A stretch of 51,122 nucleotides of DNA from Phycisphaerales bacterium (GCA_028291615.1 JAQGHM010000221.1:1-51122); one strand, 5' to 3'; counted from the stretch's first letter, positions 16,664-24,004 are shown. Notes: a model not told the origin generated them from the sequence alone. Program-made: numbers and translations.

Positions 16664-16669
16664 TAGAAT
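16664..16669 (+). promoter_or_regulatory. Probable -10 box, leaderless spacing
   Basis: TAGAAT is followed by exactly 7 bases (CCCCAAC) and the ATG at 16677, with no Shine-Dalgarno sequence. Confidence 0.5.
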
Positions 16670-16676
16670 CCCCAAC

Positions 16677-16865
16677 ATGAAGGAGAACTTCAGGAACACC
16701 GGAATCCTCTGTGCGGTCATGATTACAGGCACGGGCTTTGGAATGCTGATTACGAGTGGAACGCACCTCGGGCCCAACGCGCTCAGCCTGGGTACAGCTT
16801 TCATGTTTTTCGGGTGCTGCGTTCAAGCATTCCTATCGCGAAAGCGGCCTCCGCTTCGCCCTTAA
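16677..16865 (+). CDS. Small membrane protein, two helices
   Basis: A 62-residue protein with two hydrophobic segments (about 9-27, GILCAVMITGTGFGMLI, and 36-53, LSLGTAFMFFGCCVQAF) and a basic tail. I do not recognise a family. Support for it being real is the TAGAAT box 7 bases before the ATG and the clean hydrophobic profile. It lies between two copies of the intergenic repeat, like its neighbours. Confidence 0.55.
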   Translation: MKENFRNTGILCAVMITGTGFGMLITSGTHLGPNALSLGTAFMFFGCCVQAFLSRKRPPLRP

Positions 16866-16903
16866 ATAGGTCGACGAGCGGTGACGATTTGATCGCTGAG
16901 TGA

Positions 16904-17027
16904 ATCTCACCCGCCCCGCCTGCACGCCTTGTCTTTCACTCCGCCCGATCGCGCAAGCCGCGAGGGTGACGCCCGCCCCATGGGCGGATCGAGAGTCCGT
17001 CGCACTTCGCGGCGCAGCCGCATTCGT
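16904..17027. repeat. Palindromic repeat family, degenerate copy B
   Basis: ATCTCACCCGCCCCGCCTGC, then TTGTCTTTCACTCCGCCC, AGCCGCGAGGGTGACG, GATCGAGAGTCCG and a GGCGCAGCCGCATTCG end: the left arm, loop, right arm and first part of the tail of the same repeat, diverged. Confidence 0.6.
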
Positions 17028-17058
17028 TGTAGCGTCGCTGCGTGGAGATTAGCCGCAT

Positions 17059-17298
17059 ATGGCCTTCTTCAAGACCAAGTGCATGCGCGACAGGCCCGCG
17101 AGGTTAGCGTTCCGCGCCGGTGCCGCGCTGCTTGGCTTGCTGGGGTTGTGGATGGCGTGCTCGTTTCTGTCCTCCCATATGCGGTCACGCCTGCACAGCG
17201 TGTGGGAAATAGCAGGCTTTTTCGGTCTGGCTCTTTACTGGCTGTGGGCTGCCGCCACCGGGTTTTTGTTCCCACGGCGGCGATCCAGGCGCAGATGA
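17059..17298 (+). CDS. Small membrane protein, two helices
   Basis: A 79-residue protein with a basic N-terminus, two hydrophobic helices (about 18-38, FRAGAALLGLLGLWMACSF, and 47-70, VWEIAGFFGLALYWLWAA) and an Arg-rich end. No family recognised. Being an open frame in GC-rich DNA is weak evidence, but the hydrophobic pattern and charged flanks look like a real inner-membrane protein. It sits between repeat copies at 16904 and 17328. Confidence 0.5.
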   Translation: MAFFKTKCMRDRPARLAFRAGAALLGLLGLWMACSFLSSHMRSRLHSVWEIAGFFGLALYWLWAAATGFLFPRRRSRRR

Positions 17299-17327
17299 CG
17301 CGCCGCCACGTCCTCGCGCCATGCTCC

Positions 17328-17476
17328 GGCCGACGGGGCGGGGCGAGGCTCAGCCGGGCCGGCTGCCCCCCTGCACGTCCGTAGAGGTGGGCGTCGCTAC
17401 CCGACAAAGATCAAAGGACTTTCAGCCGCCCCGGCATCTCACCCGGATCCGTTGGCCTGCGGTCTTGATCTTTCAG
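17328..17476. repeat. Composite repeat: second repeat type plus left arm of the palindromic repeat
   Basis: Bases 17328-17441 match 19969-20081 word for word: GGCCGACGGG, GAGGCTCAGCCGG, CTGCCCCCCTG, CGTCCG, GTCGCT, CGACAAAGAT, TTTCAGCCGCC and CGGCATCTCACC. Both copies lie just after a small membrane gene. The palindromic repeat's left arm (TCTCACCCGGATCCGTTGGC) follows. Confidence 0.75.
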
Positions 17477-17492
17477 GGCCGCGCGCGGGAGA

Positions 17493-17822
17493 ATGATAGT
17501 TATGCCCATCCGGACGCTTCAGCTCCTCGTGATTCTCCTCGTCGCGACGCTGACAGGTTGCGGGCCACCGCCACGGCTGCCGGAGAATACATACGCCAAC
17601 AAAACCGAGGCGGCCGTTCGATCTTTGCTTGGGAAGCCGGATCGTGAATTCGCGGGCCATTTCGGAGCTCCGCCGCCCGACTTTACGGAGAAGTTTAGCG
17701 GCGAAATAAAGACGCTCGTGTTTAAGAAGGCGGGCTACGAACACTACGTGACGTTCGAGAAGCGGTCCACCGGTTGGATCAGCATCTGCTCTCAATCCGT
17801 GCCTGAGGGTTCGGTGTTCTGA
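17493..17822 (+). CDS. Small lipoprotein of unknown function
   Basis: A 109-residue (or 106, from ATG 17502) lipoprotein. A hydrophobic signal (LQLLVILLVATLTGC) ends in the lipobox LTGC. The mature part has NKTEAAVRSLLGKPDREF, a pattern like the SmpA/OmlA fold (helix, then a G-x-P turn), then EIKTLVFKKAGYEHYVTFEK and GWISICSQ beta strands. SmpA/BamE-like lipoproteins bind envelope partners, but the match is only in overall pattern. It lies between repeat copies and has no operon partner. Confidence 0.7.
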   Translation: MIVMPIRTLQLLVILLVATLTGCGPPPRLPENTYANKTEAAVRSLLGKPDREFAGHFGAPPPDFTEKFSGEIKTLVFKKAGYEHYVTFEKRSTGWISICSQSVPEGSVF

Positions 17823-17842
17823 GTGGGACGCCGCGCAAATTC

Positions 17843-18050
17843 CGGCCTTTGTCTTTTACACCGCTGCAAATGCAAAACCGGCGAGGCCCGGCGGGGCGGG
17901 AGGGTGAGGGGCGCAAGTCGAGAGTGCTTATTCCGCCTGCCGCCTGTTCCGAGCTTGTCGAGGGGCGCAGCGGCTTCGCCCCGCCGCATGACAGAGGGGG
18001 CGACTTCAACCAAGGGGGGGGCCGAGGGACCACCACGGGCCGGTCGAGCG
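17843..18050. repeat. Palindromic repeat family, copy D
   Basis: CGGCCTTTGTCTTTTACACC, ATGCAAAACCGGCGAGGCCC, GGCGGGGCGGGAGGGTGAGG, GGCGCAAGTCGAGAGTGCTTA, then GCAGCGGCTTCGCC, CGCATGA, GGGGGCGACTTC, AAGGGGGGGGCC and ACGGGCCGGTCGAGCGG. An insertion relative to copies at 18441 and 19461 adds CCTGTTCCGAGCTTGTCGAG. Confidence 0.8.
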
Positions 18051-18070
18051 GTTGGCGCGCGACGGTCGTT

Positions 18071-18397
18071 TCACCGCGGTCGAAGCGCGCGTCCCCATGG
18101 GCGGCCGATGGCATCGCTCTCGTCGGCGGCCCAGTCCCCTACGAGTGATGCAAGGATGGCGGTTACCAGGAGGATCGGACACGCCGTTCCGAAGCCGTCG
18201 CGCCATCGCGCCACATCGGGTCGGGCGAAATACGTCTGTCCATGTTCGACGAATTGGGGCCATCCCGGTTTCGCCTCAGTGCTCGCGGTCCGAGATCGCA
18301 AGTTGTCACTGACGGCGAAGCCGATCCCGCTGGCGAACCAGGCCGCCCATATCAGAACGCAGCCGATTGCAATTACCCGTGCAGTGCGGATCGACAT
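18071..18397 (-). CDS. Small membrane protein of unknown function
   Basis: A 108-residue minus-strand protein starting at ATG 18397 (MSIRTARVIAIGCVLIWAAW). It has one N-terminal helix (about 7-28), an extracytoplasmic loop of about 40 residues with WPQFVEHGQTYFARPD, and a second helix (about 73-92, ACPILLVTAILASLVGDW). No family recognised. The choice of start is supported by TAGAAT exactly 7 bases upstream. It is the only minus-strand gene, with 18708-19355, in this repeat-rich stretch. Confidence 0.6.
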   Translation of the reverse strand: MSIRTARVIAIGCVLIWAAWFASGIGFAVSDNLRSRTASTEAKPGWPQFVEHGQTYFARPDVARWRDGFGTACPILLVTAILASLVGDWAADESDAIGRPWGRALRPR

Positions 18398-18404
18398 GCC
18401 TGTT

Positions 18405-18410
18405 ATTCTA
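18405..18410 (-). promoter_or_regulatory. Probable -10 box, leaderless spacing
   Basis: Minus-strand TAGAAT followed by 7 bases (AACAGGC) and the ATG at 18397. Confidence 0.5.
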
Positions 18411-18440
18411 GCAACTCGGGCCATGACGTGGGAACCGGCC

Positions 18441-18650
18441 CAGCATCTCACCCGCCCCGTCGGCCTGCGGGCTTTGTTCTTCACACCGCCCAGATGCAAA
18501 AGCCGCGAGGCCCGGCGGGGCGCTAGGGTGAGGGGCGGAAGTCGAGAGTCCTTATTCTCCTGCCGCGCAGCGGCTCCACCTCATCGCATGATCCAGGGGG
18601 GCGACTTCGCCCCTCGGGCCCCGGGCGACCCGACGGGCCGGTCGAGCGGC
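18441..18650. repeat. Palindromic repeat family, copy E (most complete)
   Basis: Left arm CTCACCCGCCCCGTCGGCCT and GCGGGCTTTGTTCTTCAC pairs with right arm AAAAGCCGCGAGGCCCGGCG and GGGCGCTAGGGTGAG, giving a hairpin of about 85 bases. A tail of about 120 bases follows: GTCGAGAGTCCTTATTCTCC, GCGCAGCGGCT, CGCATGATCCAGG, GGGGCGACTTCGCCCCTCGG and CCCGACGGGCCGGTCGAGCGG. It fills most of the 310-base gap 18398-18707; I see no gene there. Confidence 0.85.
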
Positions 18651-18707
18651 GCGGGCGCCGGGCGGACCCGGCGTCTTTACGGGGGCTTCCCGCACGCTAA
18701 CGAGCCT

Positions 18708-19355
18708 TCAACGAATGAGTGGACCGCGAGGTCCCGTCAACGTCGCTCCGTTCTTCCGGACCTCTAAAATCATGTCATGAGCGACTGAAGAAAACGCCGA
18801 GAAGGAGACTACGATTCCGTACTGTTGCCGCCGATTGTCAAGTCTCGAACAGGCAATGGAAATCATGCCAGCCGGATGACTAATCTGGCCAACACAAAAG
18901 TTTGGGGATACGGAATTGATCGTTTTCAATGCAAACGCAGGCTCTTGGTGCAAAAGCTGATCGAGAAGGGAATCAATTACTTCCCGCGGGACATTGACAT
19001 TCGAATCGTCGGAATCCGACTCATTACGTTCCGCCATCCCAAGTAGGAAACTTCCACAACGGTAGTAATAGCGATCGGAAACCGATCCCCCTCCCTGCTC
19101 AAACCCTGGGCCCTGATAGTGAAAATCAATTGTTTCCACCGGGAGACCCTCTTGATAAAAACGGACGTGAGCCGAAGGCTTAATCGAGAATTCCGATTGG
19201 CAGAATCGCTTCACGAAGGCTATTTCGCGCAGTCTACGACCGTCCAATGACATCCGTCGATTTCGCTCTTTAAACCACAACGTCGTGATACAGCCACATG
19301 CAATGCAAACGGCGATCACAATGGCAATGAGCAGTTTCCGACTGATCGTCATCAT
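18708..19355 (-). CDS. Membrane-anchored protein of unknown function
   Basis: A 215-residue protein with one N-terminal membrane helix (MMTISRKLLIAIVIAVCIAC) and a long soluble, probably periplasmic, domain (LREIAFVKRFCQSEF, HVRFYQEGLPVETIDFHYQG, PREVIDSLLDQLLHQEP). No family recognised. Its base composition is clearly less GC-rich than the neighbours, and codon use is less biased, which suggests a different origin or relaxed selection. A longer start at 19397 is possible, with TATAAC 15 bases before it. It is bounded by repeat copies at 18441 and 19461. Confidence 0.65.
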   Translation of the reverse strand: MMTISRKLLIAIVIAVCIACGCITTLWFKERNRRMSLDGRRLREIAFVKRFCQSEFSIKPSAHVRFYQEGLPVETIDFHYQGPGFEQGGGSVSDRYYYRCGSFLLGMAERNESDSDDSNVNVPREVIDSLLDQLLHQEPAFALKTINSVSPNFCVGQISHPAGMISIACSRLDNRRQQYGIVVSFSAFSSVAHDMILEVRKNGATLTGPRGPLIR

Positions 19356-19460
19356 TGGACTCTCTGATATGAGCTGGTTCGGGTGATGTAAATTCATGAC
19401 CCGCACGGCGTGGTTATACCACGTGTGCGGGATGAAATCCGCGCGGGTTTGCCCGCGCAA

Positions 19461-19615
19461 CCCGCGAGGTCCGGCGGGGCGGGCGGGTGAGGGGCGCAAG
19501 TCGAGAGTCCTTATTCTCCTGCCGCGCAGCGGCTTCGCTCCGTCGCATGATCTAGGGGGGCGACTTCGCCCCTCGGGCCAAAGGGGGGCCGAACGACCCG
19601 ACGGGCCGGTCGAGA
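19461..19615. repeat. Palindromic repeat family, copy F
   Basis: CCCGCGAGGTCCGGCGGGGC, GGGTGAGGGGCGCAAGTCG, AGAGTCCTTATTCTCCTGCC, GCGCAGCGGCTTCG, GTCGCATGATCTAGGGGGGC, GACTTCGCCCCTCGGGCCAA and CGACGGGCCGGTCGAG. It is nearly identical to the tail of copy E. The left arm is replaced by a different hairpin, GCGCGGGTTTGCCCGCGC (19441-19458). Confidence 0.85.
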
Positions 19616-19653
19616 TGGCCGCTGCCGCAAATCACGGGTATGGTCGGGTCCTC

Positions 19654-19962
19654 ATGCGACGTCAACTCTTCACGCTATGCTCGGCCGCCTCGCTGCTGGC
19701 GTGTGCGGCGTTCTGCTTGCTGTGGGCGCGGAGTTACCTTGTGCCGACCGTGGGGGAGGAGACGATCTTCACCACCCGATCATTGCGGGTAGTTCTCGAA
19801 CGCGGCGGCGGCCTACGGCTGACGACCGTCACCGCGGACCGGACATTTGCATGTGCGCCGGCGACGATCGCGACGGCGGTGCTTCCCGCCTGCTGGGCCG
19901 TTTCGGCTGTCAGATCACGCCGCGCTCGTCGGCGGGCGCACGGCTTCCCAATTATTGGTTGA
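19654..19962 (+). CDS. Truncated paralogue of the planctomycete WLRSY/zinc-ribbon membrane family
   Basis: A 102-residue protein. The N-terminus (MRRQLFTLCSAASLLACAAF, CLLWARSYLV) and the second helix followed by an Arg-rich stretch (AVLPACWAVSAVRSRRARRR) match the layout of the family seen at 15933-16475. The zinc ribbon that should follow the Arg stretch is missing: the frame ends in AHGFPIIG. The extracytoplasmic part is also shorter. It may be a functional short form or a gene cut by the repeat that begins 7 bases after its stop codon. Confidence 0.55.
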   Translation: MRRQLFTLCSAASLLACAAFCLLWARSYLVPTVGEETIFTTRSLRVVLERGGGLRLTTVTADRTFACAPATIATAVLPACWAVSAVRSRRARRRAHGFPIIG

Positions 19963-19968
19963 ATCTCT

Positions 19969-20145
19969 GGCCGACGGGACGGTGTGAGGCTCAGCCGGAG
20001 CGTCTGCCCCCCTGTGCGTCCGCAGAAGAGGATGTCGCTGCGCGACAAAGATGAAAGAATTTTCAGCCGCCGCGGCATCTCACCAAGGGGGGGCCGCCCC
20101 GTCGGCCTGCGGGCTTGGTTCTTCACGTCGTTCAAATGCATAAGC
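19969..20145. repeat. Composite repeat, second copy, with palindromic left arm (copy G)
   Basis: Bases 19969-20081 repeat 17328-17441. Then ATCTCACC, an AAGGGGGGGCC insertion, CGCCCCGTCGGCCTGCGGGC and TTCTTCACGTCGTTCAAATGC follow, the left arm and loop of the palindromic repeat without its right arm. The gap 19963-20428 (466 bases) holds this repeat, an unlikely 41-codon frame (20136-20261) and the inverted repeat at 20269-20380; I see no convincing gene. Confidence 0.75.
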
Positions 20146-20268
20146 AGAGCTACACGGATGTCCTGCTCGACGCGAGCTCCGCGAATGGGATCGTCGCCGT
20201 GGATGATGGCGGCGCGTGGCCGGGGACCGGTGGCGGGACGATCGTGCTGCCGTTTGGGTGAAGAGGGA

Positions 20269-20380
20269 GAAACCAGAAACCAGAAACCCGAAATCAGAAT
20301 CAAGAAGAAATGCCGAATGCACGATTCGGATTTCGTCATTCGGGCTTGATTCGGATTTCTGGTTTCGGACTTCGGGCTTC
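20269..20380. repeat. Inverted repeat upstream of the E1-like gene
   Basis: Left arm AAACCAGAAACCAGAAACCC and GAAATCAGAATCAAG (20270-20304) pairs with right arm CTTGATTCGGATTTCTGGTT and TCGGACTTCGGGCTTC (20345-20380); an inner stem CCGAATG/CATTCGG is nested inside. It belongs to the same word family as 15119-15157. It could terminate upstream transcription and insulate the operon that follows. Confidence 0.7.
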
Positions 20381-20428
20381 GCCCCGCCTGCCTTGACGTG
20401 GGGCAGAGCGCGAGGCAGAGTAGCGCGC

Positions 20429-21661
20429 GTGTCGGACAAGCCCCTGCGAATTTCGGTTGATGAGACTTCCGCTGAGCAGGAGGATCGTTTTCATCGGTTT
20501 AAGCTGATCTCCTGGTGGGATCAGGAGCGGTTGAAGCGCGCGAAGGTGCTGGTGATCGGGGCGGGGGCGCTGGGGAATGAGCTGCTGAAGAATCTGAGTT
20601 TGCTGGGGGTGGGGAACGTTATTGTTGCGGACATGGATCGGATTGAGAATTCGAATTTGTCGCGGTCGGTGTTGTATCGGGCGGCGGATAATGGGTCGCT
20701 GAAGGCTACGGCGGCGGCGCGGGCGGCTCGGGAGATTTATCCGGATCAGCGGGTGCAGGCGTTCAACGGGAACGTGGTGTACGACCTGGGGCTGGGGGTG
20801 TTTCGATGGGCGGATATAGTGCTGGGGGGGCTGGATAATCGGGAGGCTCGGCTGGCGATCAATCGGGCTTGCTGGCGGCTGAACAAGCCTTGGATTGATG
20901 GGGCGATCGAGGCGATTCAGGGGACGGCGCGGGTGTTTGTGCCGGATGGGGCGGAGCAGGCTGCGCCGTGCTATGAGTGCACGATGTCGGAGACGGATTG
21001 GCGGCTGCTGAATTTAAGGCGGTCGTGCAATTTGTTGACGCGGGCGGAGATGGAGCACGGCAAGACGCCTACGACGCCGACGATTTCTTCGATTATCGCG
21101 GGGGTGCAGACGCAGGAGGCGGTGAAGATCTTGCATGGGATGGCCTCGTTCGCGGGAAAGGGATGGGTGTTTGAGGGGTTGTCTTCGGATTCGTATCAGG
21201 TGGAGTTTCAGCGGAAGGAGGATTGCTATAGCCATGAGCCGCTGGACGAGGTGATCGAATTGGATGCGCGGGCGGATACGCTAACCGTGCGCGAGCTATT
21301 GGGGCGGACGCGGGAGATGCTGGGGCCATCGGCGGAGATCGAGCTGGGGCGGGATATCCTGGAGAAGCTGGTTTGTCCGAAGTGCAAGGGAGAGGAGACG
21401 CTCTTCGCGTCGCTGGGGAAGGTGAGCGCGGAGAAGGCTTGGTGCCCGAAGTGTAAAGATGCCCGGCGGGATGTGCAGACGTTTCACAAGATTCGGGGGC
21501 GGGAGGCGTTTCTGGATCAGACGCTGGCGAGCATCGGCGTGCCGGCGTTTGATATCCTGATCTCGCGGAACCCGGAGCGGGCGGTGGGGTTTGAGTTGAG
21601 CGGGGATGCGGGGGGGGTGTTGGGGGCGGTTTTTCCCGATGAGGGGTTGTCGGTGTTGTAG
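20429..21661 (+). CDS. E1-like ubiquitin-activating (ThiF/UBA-type) enzyme
   Basis: A 410-residue activating enzyme that should adenylate the C-terminus of a ubiquitin-like protein and take it up as a thioester. Residues about 25-240 form the ThiF/MoeB adenylation fold: GAGALGNE (44-51) binds ATP, ADMDRIENSNLSR (67-79) holds the Asp, Asn and Arg that contact ATP, and GLDNREAR (134-141) the Mg-binding Asp136. CxxC at 181/184 (PCYECT) matches the first zinc pair of MoeB/UBA3; Cys200 (RRSCNLL) lies where E1 enzymes keep the catalytic Cys. TPTISSIIAGVQTQEAVKIL (214-235, in part) is the usual crossover helix. The C-terminal part has a possible ubiquitin-fold-like stretch (about 258-312) and CxxC pairs at 316/319 and 339/342. 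GTG 20429 excludes an upstream repeat. First gene of the cluster. Confidence 0.92.
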   Translation: MSDKPLRISVDETSAEQEDRFHRFKLISWWDQERLKRAKVLVIGAGALGNELLKNLSLLGVGNVIVADMDRIENSNLSRSVLYRAADNGSLKATAAARAAREIYPDQRVQAFNGNVVYDLGLGVFRWADIVLGGLDNREARLAINRACWRLNKPWIDGAIEAIQGTARVFVPDGAEQAAPCYECTMSETDWRLLNLRRSCNLLTRAEMEHGKTPTTPTISSIIAGVQTQEAVKILHGMASFAGKGWVFEGLSSDSYQVEFQRKEDCYSHEPLDEVIELDARADTLTVRELLGRTREMLGPSAEIELGRDILEKLVCPKCKGEETLFASLGKVSAEKAWCPKCKDARRDVQTFHKIRGREAFLDQTLASIGVPAFDILISRNPERAVGFELSGDAGGVLGAVFPDEGLSVL

Positions 21662-21759
21662 CCGATAATGGGGTGGGCGTTAAACATCGCGGAACCGCAA
21701 GCGGGATGCGGCGGTAAGTTTCATATGGACAAGGACTTGTGCCCGTAGAACGGTTGATT

Positions 21760-22626
21760 ATGTCTGAAGATGCGGAGAAAGCGGAGAGGGGGGAATCGGA
21801 AGCGGAGGGGGCGGTGCGCGATGTGGGGCAGATCGTGGTGACGGATTGGGAACTGCGGGAGATGCCCAAGGTTTCGGGCGGGGGGCGGGAGACCAAGTTT
21901 CAGGCGGTGGTTCGGCAGTCGGTGTTGAATCAGGTTCACCGGCATGGGAAGTCTTCGGAGGATATTGAGGTTTGCGGGGTGCTGGTGGGGAGCGTGTTTC
22001 ATGACTCGGCGGGGGCTTGGCTGCACGTGCAGCATGCGATCGAGGGGAACCACGCGACGCAGCGGGCGGCGCAGGTGACGTTTACGGCGGAGACCTGGAC
22101 GCACATCCAGTCGATCATGGATCGGGAGTATCCGGAACTGCGGATCCTGGGGTGGTATCACACGCATCCGGGGTTTGGGATTTTCCTGTCGGACATGGAC
22201 GTGTTCATCCAGGAGAACTTCTTCCCCGAGCCGTGGCAGGTGGCGCTGGTTTACGATCCGAAGGCGAAGGAGGAGGGGGTGTTTTTGTGGAAGGGGGGTA
22301 AGCCGGTGCCGGAGGCGTTTTTGCTGGACGCGGACGCGCCGGTGGAAGAGGCGACGGCGATGATTACGGCGGCGCGGGCGGTTTCGGGCGAAAATGCGAA
22401 GGCGGGGGAAATGGTGGGGGAAGTTGCACAATTTGCGGACCGACTTGATGCAATTGAAAAACGGCAGAAGATGATCATGGTCATGCTGGCGGTGATCGGG
22501 TTGATCGCGCTGGCTTGGCCGCTGGTGGTGACGGCGTTTTTGCCGGAGCTATTGCAACAGAAGCAAAGCCACCCGCCGATTAACCTTCCATCGGACGACC
22601 CGACGAGTCGGCCGTTTAAGATCTGA
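21760..22626 (+). CDS. Membrane-anchored JAB/MPN (JAMM) metallopeptidase, deubiquitinase-like
   Basis: A 288-residue protein with a complete JAMM zinc site: Glu70 (IEVCGVLVG) and His134-x-His136-x7-Ser144-x2-Asp147 (YHTHPGFGIFLSDMD). Proteins with this site remove ubiquitin or process ubiquitin-like precursors (Rpn11, AMSH, bacterial JAB). The fold spans about 45-190. A single membrane helix follows at about 238-260 and a short Pro/Ser-rich tail, so the peptidase domain probably faces the cytoplasm while tethered to the membrane. ATG 21760 was chosen because TAGAAC lies 8 bases upstream; GTG 21739, seven codons earlier, remains possible. It lies between the E1 gene (98 bases) and the FHA membrane gene (8 bases). 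Confidence 0.93.
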   Translation: MSEDAEKAERGESEAEGAVRDVGQIVVTDWELREMPKVSGGGRETKFQAVVRQSVLNQVHRHGKSSEDIEVCGVLVGSVFHDSAGAWLHVQHAIEGNHATQRAAQVTFTAETWTHIQSIMDREYPELRILGWYHTHPGFGIFLSDMDVFIQENFFPEPWQVALVYDPKAKEEGVFLWKGGKPVPEAFLLDADAPVEEATAMITAARAVSGENAKAGEMVGEVAQFADRLDAIEKRQKMIMVMLAVIGLIALAWPLVVTAFLPELLQQKQSHPPINLPSDDPTSRPFKI

Positions 22627-22634
22627 CATATCCA

Positions 22635-23918
22635 ATGGTGCGAGAAAAACTGACGGTATCGTGGGAGGATGTGAACAGTCCCGACGTTGACGCCCGGCTT
22701 AGGGAGCAGGAGGCGAAGTCGCGGGAGGAGGCGTTTACGTCGCCGGCGCTGTCGATGAATGCGCATCAGCTTAAGACGCAGCAGCGGACGAGCATCTGGT
22801 ACAACACGGTTTTTGCGATGGCGTTCTTCGGATGCATGGGGGGGCTGCTGGCTTGGGGGGCGGGGGAGTTGATTCAATTGAAGCCGATGGTGCGGACGCA
22901 ATATCTGGCGCAATTGGCGGACGCGCAGGAGAAATGGGAAGCGGTTGAGGCGGTGCAGCGGCGATTTGAGGCGGGGATCATCGATCGCATCAGGGCACAG
23001 GCGGAAGTTAACTTGCTGCAACAGTCGGCGGAGTCGGATGGGAACCCGTACTTCACGATCCTGGCGGATAAGTCGATGAGCCCGGATCAGAAGCGGCAGC
23101 GGATCGAGAAGCAGCATGCGAATTACGATACGAAGGCGTTCATTGCGAAGGTGCTGGCGTATGGGCTCATCGGGATGTTGATTGCGCTATCGTTGTCGGT
23201 GGCCGAGCCGCTGATCGATCACAATCGGCATGGGGCGATGGTGAACGGGGCCGTGGGGGCGATGCTGGGGTTGTTTGGCGGGGTGGTGGTGTCGCTGTTC
23301 GTCGATCGGCTGCACGCGGCGCTGGGAGGGAGCGAGAATGCGGAGCTCAACACGGTGAAGCAGTCGGTGGCGAACGCGATCAAGTATGGGGTAATCGGGT
23401 CGTTCCTGTTGATAGCGCCGGGGGTGCTGATGCGGAATGGGCGGAAGCTGATGGTGGGGTTGGCGGGAGGGTTTGCGGGCGGGTTGATTGGCGGGCTACT
23501 GTTTGCGCCGGTGGCGAAGATGACGGGGAACGCGATGCTGTCGCGGGCGATCGCGACGCTGGCGATCGGACTGATCGCAGGGGCGGCGACGGGGCTGATT
23601 GAGAACGTGGCGAAGGCGGGGTGGCTGAAGGTGATCCAGGGGTTTATCGCGGGGAAGCAGTTCATCTTGTATCGCGCGACGACTTACATTGGGTCTAGTC
23701 CGGAGTGTCATGTTTATTTGTTCAAGGATCCGGCGATCGGGCGGCGGCATGCGGCGGTGCACGTGGTGCCGGGGGGGTTTGACCTGGAAGATCTGCCGCT
23801 GGGCGGGGCGACGTTTGTGAATGGTAAGCCGGTATCGCGGGTGCGGCTGCGGACGGGGGATCAGATTCAGGTGGGGTCTACGGCGTTTACGTTTCAGGAG
23901 AAGGTGAAGGCGGCTTGA
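22635..23918 (+). CDS. Polytopic membrane protein with C-terminal FHA domain
   Basis: A 427-residue protein. A charged cytoplasmic N-terminus (1-50) precedes a helix at about 55-80, a helical extracytoplasmic or cytoplasmic segment (about 85-165), and five or six more Gly/Ala-rich helices (about 170-190, 200-225, 250-268, 272-295, 305-325). The C-terminus (about 343-422) is a forkhead-associated domain: YIGSSPECHVYL, DPAIGRRHAAV (the Ser/Arg-x-x-His core), FVNGKPV and LRTGDQIQVG. FHA domains bind phosphothreonine, so the protein may recruit phosphorylated partners or E1/E2 substrates to the membrane (inference). It starts 8 bases after the JAMM gene. The Gly-rich membrane part is not a family I can name. 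Confidence 0.9.
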   Translation: MVREKLTVSWEDVNSPDVDARLREQEAKSREEAFTSPALSMNAHQLKTQQRTSIWYNTVFAMAFFGCMGGLLAWGAGELIQLKPMVRTQYLAQLADAQEKWEAVEAVQRRFEAGIIDRIRAQAEVNLLQQSAESDGNPYFTILADKSMSPDQKRQRIEKQHANYDTKAFIAKVLAYGLIGMLIALSLSVAEPLIDHNRHGAMVNGAVGAMLGLFGGVVVSLFVDRLHAALGGSENAELNTVKQSVANAIKYGVIGSFLLIAPGVLMRNGRKLMVGLAGGFAGGLIGGLLFAPVAKMTGNAMLSRAIATLAIGLIAGAATGLIENVAKAGWLKVIQGFIAGKQFILYRATTYIGSSPECHVYLFKDPAIGRRHAAVHVVPGGFDLEDLPLGGATFVNGKPVSRVRLRTGDQIQVGSTAFTFQEKVKAA

Positions 23919-23950
23919 GCAGTAGGCGGTAGGCAGTATGCAGTAGGCGG
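23919..23950. repeat. CAGTAGGC-type short tandem words
   Basis: GCAGTAGGCGGTAGGCAGTA followed by TGCAGTAGGCGG: four copies of a GTAGGC-like word between the two FHA genes. Similar runs occur at 14172-14200 and 47678-47716. Confidence 0.75.
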
Positions 23951-24004
23951 ATGAAGGGGGAGTTGCCAAGGGGATTGGTCGCGCTGACAATCCTTCGGAA
24001 GCTG

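Noticed and set aside
16451..20145. Integron cassette array with attC sites
   Set aside because: The repeats are palindromic and alternate with small genes, but I could not find the paired RYYYAAC/GTTRRRY core sites, genes lie on both strands, and no integrase is in the window.
20136..20261. A 41-codon frame ending GGGTIVLPFG just upstream of the E1-like gene, considered as a ubiquitin-like modifier
   Set aside because: Too short for a beta-grasp fold, starts inside a repeat copy, and has no C-terminal Gly-Gly at a JAMM-type cleavage point.
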